64,000 nt of DNA, taken from CAYLHF01 sp964383365. GTDB lineage: Bacteria; Bacteroidota; Rhodothermia; Rhodothermales; UBA10348. Below the pieces are notes generated by a model. That model was not told the DNA's origin, did not search any database, and was given only the letters and a program-made list of their open reading frames with translations. Both the position numbers and the translations under genes were made by a program. The DNA is taken from NCBI GenBank assembly GCA_964383365.1, contig CAYLHF010000005.1, forward strand, positions 62,001 to 126,000. The letters are read 5' to 3'. Each line of letters opens with the position of its first letter. The first letter of the stretch is position 1. Positions 10,001 to 17,850 of this stretch are shown piece after piece.

Positions 10001-10145
10001 CGATCCGAACCGTACCCGCCGAAGCACACCCCGAGAGATACAGTATCAGGAATACCAGAAAGGAGGTGCCGCGATCACCGTGAAGAGAGAATCGATGGCG
10101 ACGCGATCGAATCATCATCCTGTCCCTCGAGAGATGACTATTCAC
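7068..10145 (-). CDS. Lipoprotein N-acetylmuramoyl-L-alanine amidase-like protein with golvesin and FN3 domains
   Basis: Large envelope lipoprotein (about 1025 residues). The first half of an Amidase_3-like zinc domain carries IWPSHGWYYE near 198 and the strand ASVYMPRERD near 246. A golvesin/xanthan-lyase-type beta domain follows (about 325-415), then the second half of the amidase with SLAFHTDAG near 500 and LLELLSHQNFSD near 588. An FN3 domain (about 640-730) and a C-terminal alpha/beta domain of unknown role complete it. Amidases of this class strip stem peptides from glycan. Start: the frame opens with an ATG at 10184 overlapping the upstream stop, but GTG at 10145 has an AGGAGG 8 bases before it and places the lipobox LSGC at residues 37-40. 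Proteins of this layout are often labelled xanthan lyase in databases. Confidence 0.78.
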   Translation of the reverse strand: MNSHLSRDRMMIRSRRHRFSLHGDRGTSFLVFLILYLSGCASAGTVRIAPGGARTYMEETLSRFIDSCTSEDCGFRLDPGARVDSFKIAADEASVDIFFNEAFAQVPFREDMLARLRTYIRHHSVGDYSPDLNLFALGVRAEDLVPNVFRRSEAVDSLRLPVEGPDNRSTDALRHPLAINLSKPFRPIQGLWGKHIAIWPSHGWYYERKLDRWEWQRARLFRTVEDLLPMAFVAPYLAPMLERAGASVYMPRERDPQPDEAIVDNDGRPEEAGQRYLEIAESSFEWSTSEKSGFGPSTHPLVDGENPFQSGSIRQTRSDSSISAQAVWIPDIPKDGRYAVYVSYANLENATADARYTVWHRGGKTEFSVDQRMGGATWEYLGSFLFASGVHPEEGQVTLTNESDTPGHVLSADAVRFGGGMGSIRRGRGTSGRPRYAEGARYYMQFSGMPKELVYNVTESPNDYVDDYRGRAEWVNYLRGDPFGPNKNRSSRGLHIPVDLSLAFHTDAGITGDDSTIGTLMIYSSTGAEDERVFPDGMSRFANRDLGDLMQTQIVSDLHVLFDTGWARRSIWDRDYSEAVRPNVPGVLLELLSHQNFSDMKFGLDPTFRFTVARAIYKSMLRFLAFQGRQTYVVEPLRPNHFLAAFDSEGRVSLSWSAVSDPLEPSADPDGYIVYSRTGERAFDNGIYVERSSFTAPAPAVGQVVSFKVSAVNEGGESRPSEILSVGHSGSPDPPVLIVNGFDRVAAPGTVDHGSYQGFSPLVDEGVPDGYDAGFVGDQYDFRTDSPWLDDDAPGHGASFSTFETHILPGNTFDYAVVHGGALMASGHSFVSSSDEAVEDGRVHLDDYPVVDLMLGEERTTRGPGNLTGKRFEAFSDRMQAALKNYSAAGGRLLVTGAYVGTDLAGTDAGKLFLKEVLGVTWRTDHASQGGGVYASNDALLPYGTGLAYNTDPVGEMYRVESPDAVEPADSNAVTFLRFREGNMSAGVASGGSHRVVTLGFPFETVIGPGNRNRLMREILDYLYH

Positions 10146-10153
10146 GGTGTATA

Positions 10154-10159
10154 CCTCCT
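10154..10159 (-). promoter_or_regulatory. Strong Shine-Dalgarno deciding the GTG start of the amidase
   Basis: On the minus strand AGGAGG is followed after 8 bases by GTG (10145-10143). Most genes in this window lack so clear a site. It argues for the GTG start over the in-frame ATG at 10184 that overlaps the stop of the preceding gene. Confidence 0.7.
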
Positions 10160-10180
10160 GAAATCCAGACTCGGGCACCA

Positions 10181-11752
10181 TCATTGACCCTCCGACAGCC
10201 GAGCATCCGTGCTGCCAAACGTTGTTATCTGGCCTTCACGCCCCGTGCGCGAGACGCCGGAAACGGCTACGATTACCGGGAGCGTCGATCCCAGATCGAC
10301 CGATCGGCGCCACCCCGGCATGACCCGTGTCCGCCAACCATGTTTGTCGCGGGTACGAAGCGTCCAGTGCGTGAGTCCGGGGCCCGACACAGGCGACTGA
10401 ATGACCACACGAAAACGCCCACCCAGGTGTTCGATGCGGCCGATCAACTCCGCGGGAACGGGATCCTCCAGCCACGAACTCTCGGGAATGAGCGCATCCG
10501 TCGCGTACACATCGGAAACGAGGCTGTCCCCGAGAGCCTCCGGAGTATCCATAAGTGATTTCATGCTGAAATGAATATTCCCGTCTGCCCCCACGGTACG
10601 CTGTGTAAAACGCACTTGATCGATGATTTGAGATGCGTCCCAGTGTCGTCGGTCCTGAAGAACGACCCGGGTAGAAAACAATCCGGGCCAGATATGCCGG
10701 GAATGCGTGTTCTGTTCGATCCACCAATTCAGGAGGTCTGCATAGTTCTGCCCCTTGCTCCCAAGCGACCAATACAACTGCGGACTCAGATAATCCACCC
10801 ATCCCTTCTGTAGCCAGCGGCGGGCGTCGGCATATAATTTCTCGACGGGATCGAATCCCCTGACACTCTTCGGAAACCCCGGCTTCCAGATTCCGAACGG
10901 ACTGATCCCGACTTTCACCCAGGCCTTCCGTTCCTTCACACCTCGGTACAATCGCTCCACGAATCGATCCACATTTTCGCGGCGCCATTCGGCTCTGGCG
11001 AGAGAGTCCCCGCGTCCTCCCCAGGAAACTGAGTCAGGAAATGGAATCGCTACCCCGTTGGCTGTTGCCGGATACGGGTAGAAATAATCATCCAGATGAA
11101 CCCCGTCGATGTCATATCGCTCGACGACATCAAAAATGACCTCCAACGAGGCCGATACCACATCTTCTCGACCCGGATCCATCCACAACTGGGTACCGTA
11201 CGGAATGGTTCGGCCTGCCGCACTGGCATGAAGATCCGAGAAGACCGAGTCGGCCGTAGGATGATAGGCGCGGAACGGATTGAACCAGGCGTGAAGCTCG
11301 ATGCCTCGTCGATGCGCTTCCTCTACGGCGAAGGAAAGCGGGTCATAAAACGGGGCAGGAGCTTTCCCCTGTGCTCCCGTCAGGTACGCAGACCAGGGCT
11401 CAAATGGGGAGGAAAAAAATGCGTCTGCAGTCGGCCTAACCTGAAATACGATCGCATTCAGACGAAGTAACTGCGCCCGATCCATGATGCGGAGGAGTTC
11501 TTCCTTCTGCTGACCGGTGGTCAGCCCGGGTTCTGACGGCCAATCAATGTTGTCTACAGTGGCAACCCACGCCGCTCTGAACTCACGGGGTACGGGCGGA
11601 ATGAGATAGGTCAGCGAATCGGGCTCCTCAGTGGCGGTCTCCGGGAATGCCCCGTCAATCACGGCCGACGTCCGGCACGACACCACCGAGAGTGAAAGAA
11701 TCACCAGCGAGACGACCATACGACGGGCAGAAAAGGCGAAGATTCGGTCCAA
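10181..11752 (-). CDS. Family-10-like glycosyl hydrolase lipoprotein (GHL10 / DigH-like)
   Basis: The DUF187/GHL10 family includes E. coli DigH (YddW), an outer-membrane lipoprotein that cleaves denuded peptidoglycan glycans. The 523-residue product has a lipoprotein signal with lipobox VVSC (Cys26). A TIM-barrel domain (about 55-390) follows with the markers FRAAWVATVDNIDWPS, ELHAWFNPFRA, DGVHLDDYFYPYP and VDYLSPQLYW. A small beta domain ends it. The TTG start at 11752 is chosen because it supplies the basic n-region (R3, R10, R11); an internal ATG at 11719 would lose it. It is the first gene of a leftward run with the amidase and AmpG-like permease, overlapping the amidase frame by a few bases. 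Confidence 0.85.
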   Translation of the reverse strand: MDRIFAFSARRMVVSLVILSLSVVSCRTSAVIDGAFPETATEEPDSLTYLIPPVPREFRAAWVATVDNIDWPSEPGLTTGQQKEELLRIMDRAQLLRLNAIVFQVRPTADAFFSSPFEPWSAYLTGAQGKAPAPFYDPLSFAVEEAHRRGIELHAWFNPFRAYHPTADSVFSDLHASAAGRTIPYGTQLWMDPGREDVVSASLEVIFDVVERYDIDGVHLDDYFYPYPATANGVAIPFPDSVSWGGRGDSLARAEWRRENVDRFVERLYRGVKERKAWVKVGISPFGIWKPGFPKSVRGFDPVEKLYADARRWLQKGWVDYLSPQLYWSLGSKGQNYADLLNWWIEQNTHSRHIWPGLFSTRVVLQDRRHWDASQIIDQVRFTQRTVGADGNIHFSMKSLMDTPEALGDSLVSDVYATDALIPESSWLEDPVPAELIGRIEHLGGRFRVVIQSPVSGPGLTHWTLRTRDKHGWRTRVMPGWRRSVDLGSTLPVIVAVSGVSRTGREGQITTFGSTDARLSEGQ

Positions 11753-12002
11753 GATCGTACGGGCTTACGTGCAAACTGATGACATGGAGAGGGCACGTCC
11801 AATTTATCGGCGACCATACGATGGTACAAGCCGCATCCAGCGGAAATTTGCTCGTGACGAATTGATTTCGAACCTCTACCTTACGCGGCAACAGAAAGGG
11901 TACGCTACCAGAACGGCAGAAAACTACCGAACTGCGAGAAACACGACAAGAAAGAGCTTCTGTCTCTCGCAGGGCCCTATCCAGAGACATTTCTACGATC
12001 CA

Positions 12003-12866
12003 GTGAACGATTGCGGAGATAGACATTCAGGAGAGCCCACATCCGGATGGATCTTTACGATTCGTGCCGGAAACACGTTATGGCTACTCATTTTTCTTTT
12101 TATCCTCGCTCTGGTCGCAGACACGAATGCGGCGTCGGCCCAACGTTCGCAGCGTCAGGATCCGATCCGTTTTGTTCGCTGGACAGGTGAGGACGCACGG
12201 TCATTCCTGCCCTCGATAACCCGGCTGCAGCCTCTCTATATCGTCCTGGGAGGAGGGATTGTGTACGCTTCGTCGTTCTACGACAGGCGGGCTACAAGGG
12301 ACACGAGGTACCTGGCCGACAGAGAGATTCTCCGCGTTCTGGAAGAGTTTGGAAACGAAAAAGTCCTCAGGCCCATGTCCCTGATGATATTTATCGGCAC
12401 GCTGCTTCAGCCCGATCAACGCATGCAGAATGCCGCATTCTCGTCGATGGAATCGATCCTGTTTGCCAACCTGTTCGTCAACGGGCTGAAATCTGTCGTC
12501 GGACGGTCACGGCCCAACGTGACCGACGACCCCGGAGATTTTTCATTCCTGTCCGGGCGCACCGCATTCCCGTCGGGCCATTCCGCTACCGTGTTTGCTT
12601 TCCTGACCCCCTGGGTCTTGTTCTACCCTCATCCGCTCATGTACGGATTATTCGGACTCGGTGCGGCGACGGCTTTCACGCGGGTCGCAACCGGTTTTCA
12701 TTGGGTCTCTGACGTGGTAAGTGGAAGTGCGATGGGGTTCGGTATCGCCTATTGGATCTCCAGAAGACATCTCCGTGCGAGCGGCGGCAGGACGCGTGCT
12801 TCCTCGTTGAGTCGGGTCGTACCGCGCATCGGGGTGAACGATTTTTCGATCACCTATCGGTTCTGA
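12003..12866 (+). CDS. PAP2-superfamily phosphatase
   Basis: Membrane-associated acid phosphatase of the PAP2 family, which removes phosphate from lipid phosphates such as undecaprenyl or phosphatidyl-glycerol phosphates. The three family motifs are visible: KSVVGRSRPN, PSGHSA and a final GFHWVSDVVSG with the catalytic His. An N-terminal signal-like segment LWLLIFLFILALVA is followed by about 40 polar residues, then several hydrophobic helices. The start is uncertain. The frame is open far upstream with ATG at 11784, but GTG at 12003 gives a signal segment at the usual distance (287 residues). The gene is divergent from the DigH-like gene and convergent with Sua5. Substrate is unknown. Confidence 0.82.
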   Translation: MNDCGDRHSGEPTSGWIFTIRAGNTLWLLIFLFILALVADTNAASAQRSQRQDPIRFVRWTGEDARSFLPSITRLQPLYIVLGGGIVYASSFYDRRATRDTRYLADREILRVLEEFGNEKVLRPMSLMIFIGTLLQPDQRMQNAAFSSMESILFANLFVNGLKSVVGRSRPNVTDDPGDFSFLSGRTAFPSGHSATVFAFLTPWVLFYPHPLMYGLFGLGAATAFTRVATGFHWVSDVVSGSAMGFGIAYWISRRHLRASGGRTRASSLSRVVPRIGVNDFSITYRF

Positions 12867-12877
12867 CCATTTTCTGC

Positions 12878-12914
12878 CGTAGATCGCGTGATGGGATTCG
12901 TCCCATACTCTACG
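12878..12914. terminator. Hairpin between convergent PAP2 and sua5 genes
   Basis: ATGGGA-TTCG-TCCCAT (12891-12906) is nested inside CGTAGA/TCTACG arms (12878-12883 and 12909-12914). It sits in the 58-base gap between two convergent genes, where a bidirectional terminator is expected. There is no long U-tract, so the termination mechanism is uncertain. Confidence 0.45.
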
Positions 12915-12924
12915 CTGCCGTTCG

Positions 12925-13926
<1,002 letters not shown>

Positions 13927-13948
13927 GAGCTATCGTCTGGTTGCCGTT

Positions 13949-15349
13949 CTACTCCCAACCCTCGAATGATTTCCGCAGCGAGCCGGTAAACGCAGCATCG
14001 CCAATAGCCGCTTCAACCGTACGCTCGAAGTGCTCCCCCCATCCCGGACAATCCACCTCATCCCAGAGTGTGTTGTGCCAGAGGGCGATGAAGAGACCTC
14101 CAAACTCCTGACACGTTTTCATCAATCGACTGGTGGCTGCGACGGCGTCCTCGAGGGAGAGTTCCATGCGATTGAACAGGGCCGATTCCATCACCATCAG
14201 GGGCATTTCCCACGTCGACAGGGATTCGTCGTGGATGAGATCGTATAGTTGATAAGGGAAACAGGTCCCCGAACGAAATCCGATCCGATCGGAAAAACCC
14301 ACGGTCGAATCCAGTGTGAATCCTTCCGTGGATATGACCCGTGCCGTCGTCGATCCGCTGTAGCGTAGATAGTGCATCCGAACGGAAGCGGCCCGGACGC
14401 CCGAGTTTACCGTCAGTCGCCGACGCTCGGCCTGCAAATAGCCCGGGTGCTCGAACGCAAAATAGCTGGGATGCAGGCCTATTTCACATCCGCTCGACCG
14501 CAGCTGGGAGAAAAACTGCTGTATTCGGCTACTCTGTGTGGAATAGCCGACGTCGTGTGGGGCGCGGGCGGCCGTCTTGAAAAAAAAGGTAGAGGTCCCC
14601 CCGCGCCCCACCACTATGTCACGCATTCGATTCATCGCCCGCTCGTAGGGATCGCCCGTCGAAAGCAGACCCGTTGCCGCCCGTGTAAGTCGCCACAATC
14701 GGTCTCGGGCCGATTCCTTCTCCTGATTTCCTACTCCTCGTTGGATGATCTCCCGGAACAGAATCCCCGGACGCCATTTCTTCACGTAGTCGATGTCATG
14801 CGTCGGGCAAAAGGCCCAGTCTCTGTCAGACCATTTTTTTCGTTCGAGGACGATGCCAGCCCGCGCCAACAGGTGTTCCATATACGTCCGGTACACGTCA
14901 ACGTATGGTACGTCGAAACCATCCAGACGCGCCTGTATGCTATCTTCCGACCGAAACCGACCATGTTCATCCCGCGCTTCTGTGTGGTGCTCCTGCCAGC
15001 CCGACAAAAAGAAAAATACGGCCGCTACAACATCGATGGTCGAATCCCCATCGGATGAAAACAGGACCGGCACGTCTCGTCCCCCAATTTGAACCGTTTG
15101 ATCGAAGACCGGAATGGCCTCTGAACCCGAGAAGAACCGGAGTGTCTCCGCGACGAGTCCGATTCTCAGATCGGCACCGGGTGCGCGTTCGGGATGATTC
15201 CCGTAGTATATTCCTCCGGACTCGACGTTTTCCGGCTCGACCCACTGCAAACGACACCGATATGGATAGACTAGCATCTCCAGACCGTATTTTGCCCGCG
15301 CAAGATATTCGCTTGGAACATCGACGCAGCACGTCAGGCAGGTGGACAT
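13949..15349 (-). CDS. DUF7033 / polysaccharide-deacetylase-like protein
   Basis: The 466-residue product resembles the Bacteroidota proteins that join an N-terminal DUF7033 domain (about 1-160) to a divergent polysaccharide deacetylase barrel. Visible deacetylase marks are FCPTHDIDYVKKW (about 192-204) in place of the TFDD motif, and GCEIGLHPSYFAF carrying the HP pair of motif 2. It has no signal peptide, so it probably acts in the cytoplasm on a surface-polysaccharide precursor, but neither substrate nor activity can be read from sequence. It starts divergently from the HD hydrolase and precedes sua5. Confidence 0.72.
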   Translation of the reverse strand: MSTCLTCCVDVPSEYLARAKYGLEMLVYPYRCRLQWVEPENVESGGIYYGNHPERAPGADLRIGLVAETLRFFSGSEAIPVFDQTVQIGGRDVPVLFSSDGDSTIDVVAAVFFFLSGWQEHHTEARDEHGRFRSEDSIQARLDGFDVPYVDVYRTYMEHLLARAGIVLERKKWSDRDWAFCPTHDIDYVKKWRPGILFREIIQRGVGNQEKESARDRLWRLTRAATGLLSTGDPYERAMNRMRDIVVGRGGTSTFFFKTAARAPHDVGYSTQSSRIQQFFSQLRSSGCEIGLHPSYFAFEHPGYLQAERRRLTVNSGVRAASVRMHYLRYSGSTTARVISTEGFTLDSTVGFSDRIGFRSGTCFPYQLYDLIHDESLSTWEMPLMVMESALFNRMELSLEDAVAATSRLMKTCQEFGGLFIALWHNTLWDEVDCPGWGEHFERTVEAAIGDAAFTGSLRKSFEGWE

Positions 15350-15438
15350 GGGGACAGGAAGATTTTATTTGTTCGGTCGGGCGCTTTAGTCGCCTCTATA
15401 TACAACACACGACCATTACATCCTGTTTAAGGTAATCC

Positions 15439-16740
15439 GTGAAGCGCAGGTTCAAGATATTTTCAGACCCGGTTCACGGATTTATCTCGGTTCCGAAAGG
15501 ACTGATCCTGGATCTGATCCAGACTCCTGAAGTCCAGCGGCTCCGCAGAATCCGCCAACTCGGGGTCGGATATCTCGTATTCCCGGGGGCCGAACATTCC
15601 CGTTTCGGCCACGCACTCGGCGCGATGGCCCTGATGCACGATTGCCTCGCGTCGGTCGAAGAAAAAGACACCGCCATCTCGGCGGAAGAGCGAACGGCTG
15701 CCCTCGCCGTCGCCCTGCTCCACGATATCGGCCACGGTCCCTTTTCGCATACGCTCGAACACAAACTGATCGAAGATTTCGAACACGAATCCATGAGCAG
15801 GGCCCTGATTGCCGATCTCAACGTCCGATTTGATGGAGCACTCGATCTGGCCCTATCCATTTTCGACAACACGTACGAACGGACGTTTTTCCACCAGCTC
15901 ATTTCCAGTCAACTCGATATGGATCGTCTCGATTACCTGAGGCGGGACGCATACTACACCGGAGTGGCCGAAGGAGCTGTCGGTGTGGGACGAATCATCA
16001 AGACCATCAGCGTCCTGCCGGACCCGGCAACAGGAATAGAGACGCCGTTTGTTCAGGAAAAGGGAGTCCACGCCGTCGAAAACTTCCTGGTTGCCCGTCG
16101 AATGATGTACTGGCAGGTCTACCTGCACAAGACGGTTCTTTCGGGCGATCATTTGCTTCTGAGCATCATCCGGCGCGTCCGGATGCACATGGAGAACGGA
16201 ACGGAGTCGCTCGTCTCCGGTGCCTCCGATGCATTTCTGTTTTTTCTTCGGGACCGGATCACTTCCAGTATGCTATCCCGACCGGCCGTGCGGGCAGCCT
16301 ACTGCGCTCTCGACGATACCGACATCATCTACAGTATCAAACAGTGGTCCGATTCGACTGATGGCATCCTTGCCGATCTGAGCCGACGCTTCATCACGAG
16401 AGATTTCTTCCGCGTGCAGTTAGTGGACCATCCCACGGCCAGCTCCGAACGGGTCGAATGGACCGACACCGTTTCCACATGGTTACTGAAAGAAGGACTC
16501 AGCGTACCGGAATCGGTCGGCCGGGACGTATCCTTTTATCTGGCCTTCGATCAGACAGGGCACTCCGCATACGATCAGGCGGATAATTCCATTTCCGTCA
16601 TACAGCGGGACGAAACAGTCGTGGAACTCTCAGAAGCCACCGCATCCGGACCGCTCCGAGGCCTTCTGAAACCGGAATCACGCCACTTTATCTGGTATCC
16701 GAAAGAGTGTGCCCCGCCGCGAGTAGGTCCGGCGAGCTAG
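15439..16740 (+). CDS. HD-domain phosphohydrolase
   Basis: Cytoplasmic metal-dependent phosphohydrolase of the family that includes B. subtilis YwfO and dGTPase-like enzymes. The 433-residue product carries HSRFGH at 53-58 and the HD signature LLHDIGHGPFSH at about 93-104, followed by the conserved region DRLDYLRRDAYYTG. Relatives hydrolyse dNTPs, but some act on other phosphates, so the substrate is open. The family often has around 400 residues. The C-terminal 120 residues are less conserved. Its promoter region is shared with the divergent deacetylase-like gene, 89 bases away. Confidence 0.88.
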   Translation: MKRRFKIFSDPVHGFISVPKGLILDLIQTPEVQRLRRIRQLGVGYLVFPGAEHSRFGHALGAMALMHDCLASVEEKDTAISAEERTAALAVALLHDIGHGPFSHTLEHKLIEDFEHESMSRALIADLNVRFDGALDLALSIFDNTYERTFFHQLISSQLDMDRLDYLRRDAYYTGVAEGAVGVGRIIKTISVLPDPATGIETPFVQEKGVHAVENFLVARRMMYWQVYLHKTVLSGDHLLLSIIRRVRMHMENGTESLVSGASDAFLFFLRDRITSSMLSRPAVRAAYCALDDTDIIYSIKQWSDSTDGILADLSRRFITRDFFRVQLVDHPTASSERVEWTDTVSTWLLKEGLSVPESVGRDVSFYLAFDQTGHSAYDQADNSISVIQRDETVVELSEATASGPLRGLLKPESRHFIWYPKECAPPRVGPAS

Positions 16741-16758
16741 CGTCCCCCCCCCAACCGT

Positions 16759-17415
16759 TCACCCGGTCGTAAAACCGTTGGATTTATGGGACCCGTCGCA
16801 GAACGGTTTGTTGGCCGAATCGCCACATCGACACAGTGCTGATTTATTCGCATTTCTGGATTCCTCTCCCCGGGCATCCCTAACTACGAAGGAGCCCGAC
16901 AACAGCACCGGTCCATTCGTGGCCAATCTGATTTCGAGGACCTCTTCCGGCGAGGCCCCGTCATCAAATCGAACGCCCCCTTTCCCGAGCGTCCCTGCAT
17001 CTGAGAATCCTGACACATGACTGTTGTCGCAGAACGGGCGATTGCGCGACTGACCACAACGGCAGAGCGCCACCCGCGTGTCGTGCAACACCAGTTCGCC
17101 ATCGCTATCAACGATCCTCACGTTTCCGGAAACGTACACGGGGCCACCTTCGACGATGGAGACGATATTGGGACCCAACTCCGAGTCGTCTTCGTCGGCT
17201 GCCGGTCCCTCGCATTGAAGCGCCCCGGTCGGACACGCTCCTACGACCTCGATCACCGACGCTGCATCGGCATTATCCACCTGTATCCACGGCCTCTTGT
17301 CTGGATCGAATACTGCGGGCAAACCATTCACGCATTCGGCGGCGTGAATACACCTTTTCGATTGGTAGTGGACGGTTAGCGTCTCGCCTTCGAAGGAATA
17401 GGTTTTCTTTTTCAT
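16759..17415 (-). CDS. Iron-sulfur protein with Fer4-type mono-cluster and two CDGSH domains
   Basis: The 218-residue product joins three potential iron-sulfur modules. An N-terminal divergent 4Fe-4S mono-cluster domain (Fer4_19) has Cys22, Cys28 and Cys61 in CIHAAEC and GACPTGAL. The first CDGSH finger has ligands C118, C120, C129 and H133. The second has C195, C197, C206 and H210. CDGSH fingers bind 2Fe-2S clusters with three Cys and one His and serve in electron or cluster transfer. The substrate is unknown. The first finger reads FCDNSH instead of FCDGSH but keeps all ligands. It converges on the HD hydrolase with 18 bases between them. Confidence 0.88.
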   Translation of the reverse strand: MKKKTYSFEGETLTVHYQSKRCIHAAECVNGLPAVFDPDKRPWIQVDNADAASVIEVVGACPTGALQCEGPAADEDDSELGPNIVSIVEGGPVYVSGNVRIVDSDGELVLHDTRVALCRCGQSRNRPFCDNSHVSGFSDAGTLGKGGVRFDDGASPEEVLEIRLATNGPVLLSGSFVVRDARGEESRNANKSALCRCGDSANKPFCDGSHKSNGFTTG

Positions 17416-17575
17416 CTCTCAAGATCGGGGGGTTTGTTAAGAGACCAACCACCGGAGTATCCTATATGTTGCACACCTCGAAATCCCACCAAAATCAATA
17501 AGCGGTCGCTATCTTTTCGAAGCGGGTCTGTTATCCCCTGTCCGAGCTCCTGACCGTGTATCCAAGACCCGATTA

Positions 17576-17785
17576 GAGAGGGTGCCGCGAAGCAGTTTCA
17601 GGCTCAGGGCCGGTCACCGCGCCGCGAATCNNNNNNNNNNNNNNNNNNNNNNNNNNNNNNNNNNNNNNNNNNNNNNNNNNNNNNNNNNNNNNNNNNNNNN
17701 NNNNNNNNNNNNNNNNNNNNNNNNNNNNNNGAGAGGGTGCCGCGAAGCAGTTTCAGGCTCAGGGCCGGTCACCGCGCCGCGAATC
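17576..17785. other. Assembly gap 1 with 55-bp duplicated flanks
   Basis: One hundred N (17631-17730) are bordered by the same 55 bases on each side (17576-17630 and 17731-17785). This is what scaffolders leave when two contigs share a k-mer overlap. The true sequence may have one copy, or an unresolved tandem array, since the flank itself contains a repeat unit. The 160 bases from 17416 to 17575 hold nothing recognisable beyond the likely promoter of the Fe-S protein gene. Confidence 0.85.
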
Positions 17786-17849
17786 CTTCTCACGCTCAGG
17801 GCCGGTCACCGCGCCGCGAATCCTTCTCACGCTCAGGGCCGGTCACCAG
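17757..17849. repeat. 37-bp tandem repeat array, about 2.5 copies
   Basis: Two identical 37-bp units (17757-17793, 17794-17830) begin with GCTCAGGGCCGGTCACCGCG. A partial third (17831-17848) ends two bases before the stop codon of the tricorn-like gene. The left flank of the gap holds a further partial unit, so the real array may be longer. There is no spacer between units, so it is not CRISPR. It lies downstream of the convergent-side gene end and probably caused the assembly break. Confidence 0.85.
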
Positions 17850-17850
17850 A

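Noticed and set aside
10236..10988. 250-codon open frame within the DigH-like gene
   Set aside because: Shadow frame on the same strand, with Arg/Gly-rich random-looking sequence.
17757..17849. Direct repeats as a CRISPR array
   Set aside because: The 37-bp units are contiguous with no unique spacers and there are no cas genes.
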